Shown: piece by piece, positions 9,110-17,300 of the stretch
Numbering within the stretch: position 1 is the first letter of the stretch
Layout of the letters: each line of letters starts with the position of its first letter
Source of the DNA: Desulfonatronospira thiodismutans ASO3-1
GTDB lineage: Bacteria; Desulfobacterota; Desulfovibrionia; Desulfovibrionales; Desulfonatronovibrionaceae
Assembly (NCBI RefSeq): GCF_000174435.1
Contig: NZ_ACJN02000001.1
Span: 171,001 to 235,000 of the forward strand
DNA: 64,000 bases
Direction: 5' to 3'
Position numbers and translations under genes: made by a program
The notes under the pieces: model-generated
What the model saw: the letters and a program-made list of their open reading frames with translations, nothing else
What the model was told of the DNA's origin: nothing
Databases searched by the model: none

Positions 9110-12100
9110 CTACAGCCTCTGGCCGCATTCAGGGCAGAACTTGCAATCATCCAGCATAATATGATCACCGCACCCGGGGCAGGTGGAGGGTACAGGCCCC
9201 AGTTCCACCAGCAGCTCGCCTTCCTTTACCGGAACCATCTTCTTGTCCCCCTGAAAATCAGCGAACTTGAGCACTCTCTTGACCACCCCGTCCACAGGCG
9301 AGAGAACAGCCTTTTCCTGCTTCATGATGGAGATATTGAACAGTTCTTCACCTTTTTTGACCTTGTCTCCGGGCTTGACGTGCATCACCCACAAATCGCC
9401 GGTACTGGGAGACCCCACCTGGTTTGGATCCCTTGAATCAGCCATTTCCAGAGCATCCAGGGCTGCTCCCATGCCTTCCTTGACCTTTACCTGGTGGGAG
9501 AAAAACTCCGAATCCAGTGAATAACGCACCACGCTCATACCGTTGATGTCCGGCGCGGAAATGTCCAGAACAGCCAGAAAATGCGGCATGCCGTTGGTAT
9601 CTTCGAAGAAGATCTCATTCCCCGGAAGCAGGCCTTCAAACCAGACATCCAGGGGCAGCTGGTTGGGGTCGCCGTATTCGCATTTGAGCTGGATGTTCTT
9701 CAGGGCATCTCCAGGGTGGTTCAGGTAAAGTACAAGCTCTTCCCGGGTTGGTATACGCCCGATATTGGTGTACAGGTTGTTTTCCTCCTTAGAAACGTCA
9801 ATGTCTTCCAGGTTTGCCAGAGGGGAGTCCTCGGTCCTGGAGGCGATGGCATCGCGGTAGTTTTCCCCGAAAGCGCTCTCATACACCCAGTCCGGTGGAA
9901 ATCCCTGGGGCAGTCGCCCGAATTTGCCCAGGAGCAGGTTTCTAAAGGCATCGTTGGAATGTTTGTATATCTCCAGCCTGTCTTCTTTTGTCTGTTCATC
10001 GAGCTCCTTCTCCGGGGTGCTGACCACCTTGTCCAGGACCTCAAGCAGATGCCTGACCCCTTTGTCCCCTTTCTCCTTGTATACATTGGAAATACTCAAA
10101 AAAGCCGTATTCCAGGTAATCTGCGATCCCGGGGTAACGTCGTGATAGCGCACTATCTTGCGGATCCCGGCCAGGAAACGAAGCATATAGGGCAGAAGGT
10201 GAATATAGCCCTGCTTCATGGCCCCTTCCTGGGACGAGGACGTGGCTCCTCCGGGCATGCCGTGCTCGACAACATCGTAGTCTATTCCCTGGAAATAAGG
10301 GGCTGTATATTTGTCGTAATAGGGCATGATCTGCTTTAAGACAAAGCCGCACTGACGGATCATATCCTTGTTCAGGTTGGTTTTCATGCCCAGCTCTTCG
10401 ATATAGGCTGCAGTGGACAGAACTTCGCCCTGGCCGTACCAGCGAACCGATGCCCCTATACCTGTATCCACTATATGCGCCCCAGCCCTGGCTGCTTCGG
10501 CCACAGCAGGCACAAACAGTCCGTCCGTGTAATGGCGGTGGTAGTGTACAATAAGCTCGGGATATTTGGTGCGTATCTTGCTTACCAGTTCCCTGATGAA
10601 CCAGGGGGGACAGACACCGGCCATGTCTTTTAGTCCCAGGATGAATTTCTTGAGGACCTTGTCATGGGCCATGGCCGTAGCCCTGCTCATGAGGTTTACT
10701 ATCTCGTCCACCACTCCCATGTAGTGCTTGATGTCGAATCCCTGGGCATAGGAAAGGGAGATGGCCGGTTCAAATATATTTTTCTTATGACTCATGGCCA
10801 CCTGGGCAAAGGGCAGCATATTGTCGATGTGGTTCAGAAAATCAAAGCAGCGGATAACGTCGTAGTCTTCGCAGATCATCTCTCCTGTGAGGCGCATGAT
10901 ATTCTTGGGCTGGGGCTTGTATCCCAGGACGTTGGTGGAACGGATAAGTATCTGCTTCAGGGTGTTGGGGGCGAAATGGTTCCACTCCCTGGCCTCGCTG
11001 AAAGGATAGGTCATGTTGGCCATCATGGCCACGTGAAAGTGCGCTCCTCCCCCGTTTTCCAGGGAAAAGAACCCGCACCTGTCCAGGTAGGGACCGATGA
11101 GCCTGTCCTCGGCCAGGCGGAACCTGTTGCCTGAATTGGACTGGGTTATATCCCTGGTGGTGGTATCAGTGAAATGAATATGATCGCTGTCCCGGATATA
11201 GTCCAGAACCGCATCCCTGTCTCCCCTGGGGTATGGATACTGGTAGTCGTCGTGTTTTAGAGACGGCAGCACCGGTTGTATACGCCCCAGTCTCTTGTCA
11301 TGTACTCCCCGGTACTCCCCCAGTTCCACGTGGGGATTGTATCCCCTGGCGGATATCTCCGCCACCAGCTTGGACAGGCGCAGGGCCTCCGGCTCCCGGT
11401 CCCGGTAAACCATAAGTTCCGGGGTCTGGCCCACAAAGTTGGTATCATACTCGCCGCTTCGAAACTGGGCATTGGCCATAACCCGGCGATGAAAAGGAAT
11501 GGTGGTTTTAAGTCCCCCTACTATGTATTCATTGAGAGCTCTTTCCATGGTGCCCACGATTTTGTTCCAGGTCCTGCCGTAGACAATGAGCAGTGCTGCT
11601 GCTGAATCATACTGAGAAGGGAAGTGATACCCGGCACTTATGCATGAATCCACGCGCACGCCCTGTCCGCCGGGGGACTGGTATCTGGTAATGAGCCCGG
11701 CATTGGGAGCAAAATCCTGCTGGGGATCCTCGCAGTTGATGCGCACCTGCATGGAGTGGTTGTTGGGCAGGGTGTCCTTGTCGTTGAAGCGAAGCTCCGA
11801 GCCGAAGGCCATGGCTATCTGCTCTTCCACCAGATCCACGCCGTAACGGCATTCGGTGATGCCGTGCTCCACCTGCAGCCGGGTATTGACCTCGATGAGA
11901 TAGGGATTACCCTCGCGGTCCACCAGAAATTCCACTGTACACAGGGAATGATATCCAACTTCGCTAACCAGCCTGCGGGAATACTCCTTGAGCTTTGCCC
12001 TCAGATCCTCATTCATCACCGGCCAGGGCGAAGGGGTGATCTCCACCAGCTTCTGATGGTTGCGCTGCAGGGTGCAATCACGTTCGTCAAAGGCAAACAC

Positions 12101-12793
12101 ATTGCCGTGCCTGTCTGCAGCCACCTGGATCTCGATATGGCGCACAGAGGTCAAAAGCTTTTCCACGTACAGCCGGGGATTGCCGAATGAAGCCTGGGCC
12201 AGGGCCGAGGCCTTGGCATAGGCCCTTTCCAGCTCTTCTTCCCTGAAGACCTCGTAAATTCCGCGGCCCCCGCCGCCGCCTTCGGCCTTGAGCATCACCG
12301 GAAAACCGATCTCATAAGCCATATCCAGGGCCTGTTCCACGGTGACGGCACCTTCTGAGCCGGGCACCACGGGCACGTCCACCCTTTTGGCCAGATCCCG
12401 CACCGCCACCTTGTTGCCCAGGATTTCCATGGGTCTGTCTTCGGGTCCGATGAATACCAGCCCGGACTTGCGGCACTGAGAAGGAAAGGAGAAATCCTCG
12501 GAAATAAATCCCCAGCCTGGATGTATGGCTATTACCCCCATGGCCTTGGCCTTGGAGATAATCTTTTTCATATCCAGGTAGGCCCTGGAATCTTCTCCCA
12601 GCAGAAGCAGTTCCTGCGCTCCCGAGGTAAACGGTGCAGTCTTGTCCACGTCAGTTGCGGTCATCACAGGAACGGCGTTGAAAACCTCCCGTATGGACCT
12701 GGCAATGCGCCTGGCCGGAATACCCCGGTTGGCCACCAGGATTTTCTGGCCTTCCAGCTCCTTGACTACTTGCTCAAAACTCTTAATTTCCAT
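9110..12793 (-). CDS. pyc: Pyruvate carboxylase with C-terminal zinc ribbon
   Basis: Biotin-dependent carboxylation of pyruvate to oxaloacetate. Order of domains: biotin carboxylase (about 1-470, with 'KAEGGGGGRGI' and 'EVNTRLQVEHGITE'), carboxyltransferase (about 530-850, 'DTTTRDITQSNSGNR', 'HYHRHYTDG'), conserved C-terminal region, then a biotinyl domain near 1130-1195 with the target lysine in 'SIMKQEKA'. Two oddities: the usual CT motif 'RDAHQS' is changed, and the biotin motif is 'IMKQ' rather than 'AMKM'. After the biotinyl domain come about 25 residues with two CxxC pairs (CPGCG and CPECG), a zinc ribbon not normally found in pyruvate carboxylases. The ATG has AAAGGAAAA upstream. birA, which would biotinylate it, is the adjacent upstream gene. 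Confidence 0.88.
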   Translation of the reverse strand: MEIKSFEQVVKELEGQKILVANRGIPARRIARSIREVFNAVPVMTATDVDKTAPFTSGAQELLLLGEDSRAYLDMKKIISKAKAMGVIAIHPGWGFISEDFSFPSQCRKSGLVFIGPEDRPMEILGNKVAVRDLAKRVDVPVVPGSEGAVTVEQALDMAYEIGFPVMLKAEGGGGGRGIYEVFREEELERAYAKASALAQASFGNPRLYVEKLLTSVRHIEIQVAADRHGNVFAFDERDCTLQRNHQKLVEITPSPWPVMNEDLRAKLKEYSRRLVSEVGYHSLCTVEFLVDREGNPYLIEVNTRLQVEHGITECRYGVDLVEEQIAMAFGSELRFNDKDTLPNNHSMQVRINCEDPQQDFAPNAGLITRYQSPGGQGVRVDSCISAGYHFPSQYDSAAALLIVYGRTWNKIVGTMERALNEYIVGGLKTTIPFHRRVMANAQFRSGEYDTNFVGQTPELMVYRDREPEALRLSKLVAEISARGYNPHVELGEYRGVHDKRLGRIQPVLPSLKHDDYQYPYPRGDRDAVLDYIRDSDHIHFTDTTTRDITQSNSGNRFRLAEDRLIGPYLDRCGFFSLENGGGAHFHVAMMANMTYPFSEAREWNHFAPNTLKQILIRSTNVLGYKPQPKNIMRLTGEMICEDYDVIRCFDFLNHIDNMLPFAQVAMSHKKNIFEPAISLSYAQGFDIKHYMGVVDEIVNLMSRATAMAHDKVLKKFILGLKDMAGVCPPWFIRELVSKIRTKYPELIVHYHRHYTDGLFVPAVAEAARAGAHIVDTGIGASVRWYGQGEVLSTAAYIEELGMKTNLNKDMIRQCGFVLKQIMPYYDKYTAPYFQGIDYDVVEHGMPGGATSSSQEGAMKQGYIHLLPYMLRFLAGIRKIVRYHDVTPGSQITWNTAFLSISNVYKEKGDKGVRHLLEVLDKVVSTPEKELDEQTKEDRLEIYKHSNDAFRNLLLGKFGRLPQGFPPDWVYESAFGENYRDAIASRTEDSPLANLEDIDVSKEENNLYTNIGRIPTREELVLYLNHPGDALKNIQLKCEYGDPNQLPLDVWFEGLLPGNEIFFEDTNGMPHFLAVLDISAPDINGMSVVRYSLDSEFFSHQVKVKEGMGAALDALEMADSRDPNQVGSPSTGDLWVMHVKPGDKVKKGEELFNISIMKQEKAVLSPVDGVVKRVLKFADFQGDKKMVPVKEGELLVELGPVPSTCPGCGDHIMLDDCKFCPECGQRL

Positions 12794-12844
12794 AACTCTG
12801 TTTTCCTTTATTTGCTTGGATATATATCCGTTAACAGATGACAG

Positions 12845-13660
12845 TCACGAAAGGAGAGTGCCTGTCTGGATATGCTTATGATGCCCTGCACAGTCCAGGA
12901 TGATGCCTCCGCTTTCATCTATCCCCTTCAGGCGGCCTTCCAGGACGATCTGGTCCTGTTCCACCCTGACCATTTGATTCACAAGCCACAAATATGGCTT
13001 AACTTCACTAATAAAGTCAATTAATGAATAATTGCACAATATATTATCATACCAGAATTGTCCCAGATACACAAGCTCGGCCCAGGCCGTGCGGGGATCT
13101 GCTTCCGGCCAGGCCCCGGACAGGTGCACAGGATCCATAAGCCTGCCTGTCCTCAGCTCTCTGGAGTCCGGCAGTGACTTCAGATTCAGGCCTATCCCGG
13201 CCAGTATGCCGCCGCGTTTTTCCTCAATGAGTATCCCCCCGGCCTTGCCTGAATTTACCACCAGGTCGTTGGGCCACTTGAGAAAGACCTCAATGCCCCG
13301 GGCCATGAGCGCCCGCTGAAACGAATAGCCGGTAATAATACTGAGCATCCTGTTCATTTCCGTAGAATCAGGGACGGGCAGCTTAAGGGCGGCATAAATG
13401 TTGCCCCTTGGGGAAGACCAGCGTCTGCGCATCCGCCCCCTGCCGCCGGTCTGCTCCAGGCAAAGGACACTGTCCCCGGCAAGCATTCCGCCTTGGTCCA
13501 TGAGCTCCCAGGCCGTGTCTAAGCTGGAGGCACATGTCTCAAGATCAAAGACCCTGAATTCCCTCCAGCTGCGCTGAAAACAGGCACTGAAGTCCGGCAT
13601 TCCGGCAAAGGAACCAGCGACTTTGGAAGGCAAAATATCTTTTAGTTTAAAAACCTGCAT
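12845..13660 (-). CDS. birA: Biotin--[acetyl-CoA-carboxylase/pyruvate carboxylase] ligase
   Basis: Attaches biotin to the acceptor lysine of carboxylases through biotinyl-AMP. Seen in the 271-residue sequence: the nucleotide/biotin loop 'GGRGRMRRRW' near residue 92, 'FLKWPNDLV' near 143, and 'GGILAGIGLN' near 168. The first ~55 residues do not show the helix-turn-helix of bifunctional BirA repressors, so this is probably a ligase only. It lies 51 bases upstream of pyc on the same strand, and the pairing points to pyruvate carboxylase as its main client. Confidence 0.9.
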   Translation of the reverse strand: MQVFKLKDILPSKVAGSFAGMPDFSACFQRSWREFRVFDLETCASSLDTAWELMDQGGMLAGDSVLCLEQTGGRGRMRRRWSSPRGNIYAALKLPVPDSTEMNRMLSIITGYSFQRALMARGIEVFLKWPNDLVVNSGKAGGILIEEKRGGILAGIGLNLKSLPDSRELRTGRLMDPVHLSGAWPEADPRTAWAELVYLGQFWYDNILCNYSLIDFISEVKPYLWLVNQMVRVEQDQIVLEGRLKGIDESGGIILDCAGHHKHIQTGTLLS

Positions 13661-13717
13661 AAACCTGGAATGAGAATTGTGGATTATGGATTAAGGCTTA
13701 TTTGATTCCCTGCCCTC

Positions 13718-13803
13718 AAACCTCTGCCCTCTGACTTCTGACGCCTGATCTCTGACTTCTGACCTCTGGCTACTGACCTCTGACTTCTGACCTCTGACTT
13801 CTG
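13718..13803. repeat. Short degenerate tandem repeat (CTCTGACTTCTGAC type)
   Basis: About twelve imperfect units built from 'CTCTGAC', 'TTCTGAC' and variants follow each other between birA and the divergent response regulator gene. It has no coding potential on either strand and no hairpin of note. Confidence 0.7.
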
Positions 13804-13888
13804 CAAGATTGACTAGTCTGAATCTTTCCATTAAACAGGCAAAATATAATCGGCCAATGGTTGAAATGAGAACTTTTTGGGGGAATAC

Positions 13889-14290
13889 ATGCGTACATTA
13901 GTAGTTGAAGACGATATCACCAGCAGGATGATCCTGGTCAAAATTCTGTCCCATTACAGCCAGTGCGATACTGCTGAAAACGGCCACGAGGCCCTGGACC
14001 TGTTCGCAGGGGCTATTAAACAGGGACAGCCTTACGACATGGTTTTTATGGATATAATGATGCCTGTTATGGATGGACAAAGTGCCCTGAAAAAAATCCG
14101 TGAGATTGAATCCGAACAGCAGGTTCCCATCGGCCAGGAAGTAAAGGCGGTCATGACCACTGCCCTTTCAGACACCAAAAATGTAACCACTGCATTTTTC
14201 CAGGGCCAGGCTGATGCCTACCTTTCAAAACCCATTTCCAGAGAAAAAGTTGAAAAAGCCCTTCAGGAAATAGGCGTACTTGAAAAATAA
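13889..14290 (+). CDS. Single-domain response regulator (CheY-like)
   Basis: The protein is only a receiver domain (133 residues): acidic pair E7/D8-D9 at the N-terminus, phosphoacceptor Asp near residue 55 in 'MVFMDIMMP', a Thr in 'VMTTA', and the conserved Lys in 'YLSKPIS'. There is no output domain, so it must act by protein contact or phosphotransfer. The ATG at 13889 was chosen because GGGGGA sits 4-9 bases upstream and the receiver fold begins there; a TTG four codons earlier is possible. It resembles the regulator at 56607-57035. No kinase gene is adjacent, so its partner is unknown. Confidence 0.85.
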   Translation: MRTLVVEDDITSRMILVKILSHYSQCDTAENGHEALDLFAGAIKQGQPYDMVFMDIMMPVMDGQSALKKIREIESEQQVPIGQEVKAVMTTALSDTKNVTTAFFQGQADAYLSKPISREKVEKALQEIGVLEK

Positions 14291-14339
14291 ATCCCGGAAG
14301 TTAACCATTCAGGGGATGCCGGAATCACGCCTCTGGCGT

Positions 14340-14460
14340 GACCGGGGAACAGTCCCCGCGACACCTTTTACGCACAATTACAAAAATTACAGACGCGAAG
14401 TTTTGTGTACCAGCACAGCCGGTACTTAGCGAGGGACAGTCCCCAGGCCTTGTGCCAGTA
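14340..14460. repeat. Palindrome doublet of the GGGACAGTCCC family
   Basis: Two copies of the palindrome (GGGGAACAGTCCCC at 14344-14357 and GGGACAGTCCCC at 14433-14444) lie about 90 bases apart, with similar flanking words ('CGCGACA', 'TGTGCC') to the doublet at 27635-27740. This is the layout of REP/BIME-type extragenic repeats. Confidence 0.65.
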
Positions 14461-14519
14461 ATCACCACCGAGGACCCCCTGAATGGTTACTCCCGGAAGG
14501 TTCAGGCCAGGGCGGGACT

Positions 14520-15644
14520 TTACGCCGGGTTCTCGTCTTCCAGAGAATCTACTATGCCCAGGGGACGGATAACTCTGTCCATCACCTGGTTTCCGGCCCG
14601 TTCCTGGTCCTCCTGCCTGCAGTGCTCATAAACATCCATCAGGTTCAGGGCCAGCTCCCGGCCGCGCTTGTAGCCGGCTGTTCGCACCTCTTCAATTTTT
14701 TCCCACCTGGGATTTTGCATAAAATCCTGCACAGCCGGGACAATCTCGGGATAAAGAATCCTGGAAAGCGGCCTGGTCAAAGCAGCATAAAATCCCAGGG
14801 AAGAACTCCTGCGCTCTTTAATGACATGATCCAGCAGACCTCCCCGGCAGGTATCAGCCAATATATCCCGCACTGTACGGGCGAAAAACTCTACCAGAGT
14901 CCCGGCCTGCTCCGAGACGATACGCTGCCATAAATCCCCGGGAAAAACATCCACTAAGGATTCGCCTATTTCGTGATAGACCCAGGTTTGCAGTTCTGCA
15001 TCGCAGACCCTTAAAAAACCGTCCTGATAACTCCCCGGCTGCCTGCGCAGCCTGTGCAGGTTGATCCCGTGGCAGTCAAAGGCAAAGGCCAGCGCCCTGG
15101 CCGAAGAAGCCCGAAGCTCCAGAATTTCGTCCCAGAGAAGAGTGGCCATGGACCGTCTTCTGCCGATTATCAGGTTTCCCTGGCGCATGAGGGGCACGCT
15201 GAAAATATCCCTGGCCAGCTCCTGGTCCACAATACATACGGTCATGCCTTCCTGTTCGTGCTTTCTGGCCACACGTCCCAGGAAATAGCTCGGCTTCATC
15301 CCGGTCACCAGACCCGCGCCGTAGTGCAGGTCAGAACCTGCAAGCAGGGCATTGACCTGTGAGGGTTCCAGGCTGTCCAGGTTCTCTCCCTCTACCATCA
15401 AAGGTTCAGGGGATCTGCCTTCCAGGTCCAGCCACATGTTTTCGCGGTCTTCCACCCATTGCAGAAGATCTCCCTGATGCGGCTCCTGCCAGGGAGGCAT
15501 ATCCACTTCCCATTTATACAGGTTACGCAGGCGCAAAAGGAGCATGCACAGGGAAAAAGTACCGCTGTAATTGGCATCCGATATATGACAGTTGAGTTGT
15601 ACCTGATTTTTAAGAGATGTAATATCTAATGGCATGCTGTTCAT
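14520..15644 (-). CDS. Conserved hypothetical protein, 374 residues
   Basis: A complete soluble protein with no signal peptide or membrane segment. I do not recognise a family with certainty. Visible features are a hydrophobic-aromatic N-terminal third (for example 'CMLLLRLRNLYKWEVDMPPWQ'-like text, rich in Trp), a middle segment with several Arg pairs ('IIGRRRSMA', 'HRLRRQPG'), and a helical C-terminal half ending in an acidic tail. The frame has strong codon bias and is far longer than chance, so it is a real gene. Neighbours do not suggest a function: hyuB lies upstream on the same strand and a receiver-domain gene converges on it. An alternative start three codons later is equally possible. 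Confidence 0.7.
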   Translation of the reverse strand: MNSMPLDITSLKNQVQLNCHISDANYSGTFSLCMLLLRLRNLYKWEVDMPPWQEPHQGDLLQWVEDRENMWLDLEGRSPEPLMVEGENLDSLEPSQVNALLAGSDLHYGAGLVTGMKPSYFLGRVARKHEQEGMTVCIVDQELARDIFSVPLMRQGNLIIGRRRSMATLLWDEILELRASSARALAFAFDCHGINLHRLRRQPGSYQDGFLRVCDAELQTWVYHEIGESLVDVFPGDLWQRIVSEQAGTLVEFFARTVRDILADTCRGGLLDHVIKERRSSSLGFYAALTRPLSRILYPEIVPAVQDFMQNPRWEKIEEVRTAGYKRGRELALNLMDVYEHCRQEDQERAGNQVMDRVIRPLGIVDSLEDENPA

Positions 15645-15695
15645 GTTATCTGCACGAATATATAAAGTAAAGATGCGGGCAAGAATCCTTAGGAA

Positions 15696-17273
15696 TCAGT
15701 CTTCTGCAGCACCATAACCGCCGCCGCCCGGAGTGCTGATAATCAACTCATCACCTGTGCTTAATACTTCTCTGAACTTGCCCGGCCGGGAATGCCACTG
15801 GCCATCCAGCCGGACCCGGTTTTCCCCGGGCATTCCCTGCCGGCCATCCTTGAGTCCGTAAGGACCAGTCCTTCTTCTGTCCGAAAGCACCGTGACCTCG
15901 CAGGGGACAAGCACCTGCATATGCCTGTAAATGCCCTGACCTCCGCAGAATCTGCCCCTTCCGCCAGAGCCCGTGCGCAGACCATATGCAAGCACCCGGA
16001 ACGGATAAGTATGTTCCAGGGCCTCTACCGGGGTGTTCAGGGTGTTGGTCATGTGCGAATGCACCCCGCTTTCCCCGTGATGCCTGCAGGAGGCCCCCAT
16101 TCCGCCGGCCAGGGTCTCGTAATAGGTAAAGGCCCTGCCCGAGCGGGGGTCCACTCCGCCTATGGTCACGTTGTTCATGGTGCCCTGGGAAGCAGCAGGA
16201 ATCCTTTCCGGGATTGCCCTGGACAAGGCTCCCAGGATAACGTCCACGATGCGCTGGGAAGTCTCCACATTGCCCCCGGCCACCGCCCCCGGGTGCAGCG
16301 CATCTAAGACTGATCCCGGCCTGGTATGCACCTTAACCGGCCTCAAGCACCCGCTGTTGGCCAAGATATCCTCGTTGACCAGGCAACGAAGCACGTACAG
16401 GGCACAGGACATGGTGATGGCCCGGACCGCATTCACCGAGCCTGTGACCTGGTCCGCACTGGCGGTAAAATCCAGGCCGGCGGTGCTGCCTTGAACACTT
16501 AGTTCCAGTCTTAAAGGAATCCCGGCAGCGCCCTGCCCGTCATCGTCCAGACAATCCTCAAACCGGTAAGTACCGTCAGGAATGGAGGAAATGGTCTCCT
16601 GCATCATTCTTTCCGAGTAATCAATAAGGGCCTGGCCATAGTTGTGCACCAGTTCCGGCCCGTACCTGTCAATGATCTCTTCCAGCCTGGCGATGCCGGT
16701 AAAATTGGCCATGACCTGGGCGGAAAGGTCTCCCTCCCGCTCCCCTGGAGTGCGCACGTTTTTCAAAAGCAGCCTGAAGATTTGTTTTTCCATCCTGCCC
16801 CGGCGCATGATCTTCACCGGAGGGATAATCACGCCTTCCTGGTACAGAGAGGTTGAAAGGGGCATGGAGCCCGGGGACATGCCGCCTATATCACTGTGAT
16901 GCGCCCTGTTGGCCACGAAGAAAAGAGGCCTGTCCCCCCCGGCGAACACCGGAGCCACCAGGGTTATATCCGGCAGGTGGGTTCCACCCTGGAAGGGGTC
17001 GTTCAGCATGACCATATCGCCTTGTTGAATCTCGTCCAGCTCTGTGTCCTGAACTGCCGCCTGCACGGACAGGGGCATGGACCCCAGATGCACAGGTATA
17101 TGCGCGGCCTGGGCTATCATCTCCGCCTGCGGGGAAAACACCGCACAGGACAGGTCCCTGCGTTCCTTGATGTTGGAGGAAAAGGCCGTCCGGGTCAAAA
17201 CCATGCCCATCTCCTCGCAGATGGAGGAGAAGCGGTTCTTGAAGACCTCCAGAAGTATGGGGTTTATGGTCAT
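15696..17273 (-). CDS. hyuB: Hydantoinase B / 5-oxoprolinase subunit B family protein
   Basis: This 525-residue protein is the B subunit of the ATP-dependent hydantoinase/oxoprolinase family. Typical segments are 'GMVLTRTAFSSNIKERRD' near residue 22, 'GDMVMLNDPFQGGTHLPDI' near 85, 'ANRAHHSDIGG' near 122, and the C-terminal glycine run 'TPGGGGYG'. The family opens cyclic amides such as N-methylhydantoin or 5-oxoproline, and related pairs carboxylate ketones; the substrate here cannot be read from sequence. It starts 27 bases after hyuA and the two are surely one transcription unit. The RBS is poor, which fits translational coupling to hyuA. Confidence 0.9.
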   Translation of the reverse strand: MTINPILLEVFKNRFSSICEEMGMVLTRTAFSSNIKERRDLSCAVFSPQAEMIAQAAHIPVHLGSMPLSVQAAVQDTELDEIQQGDMVMLNDPFQGGTHLPDITLVAPVFAGGDRPLFFVANRAHHSDIGGMSPGSMPLSTSLYQEGVIIPPVKIMRRGRMEKQIFRLLLKNVRTPGEREGDLSAQVMANFTGIARLEEIIDRYGPELVHNYGQALIDYSERMMQETISSIPDGTYRFEDCLDDDGQGAAGIPLRLELSVQGSTAGLDFTASADQVTGSVNAVRAITMSCALYVLRCLVNEDILANSGCLRPVKVHTRPGSVLDALHPGAVAGGNVETSQRIVDVILGALSRAIPERIPAASQGTMNNVTIGGVDPRSGRAFTYYETLAGGMGASCRHHGESGVHSHMTNTLNTPVEALEHTYPFRVLAYGLRTGSGGRGRFCGGQGIYRHMQVLVPCEVTVLSDRRRTGPYGLKDGRQGMPGENRVRLDGQWHSRPGKFREVLSTGDELIISTPGGGGYGAAED

Positions 17274-17300
17274 GGTAATAATCTGAATTTTTTCATGGGG

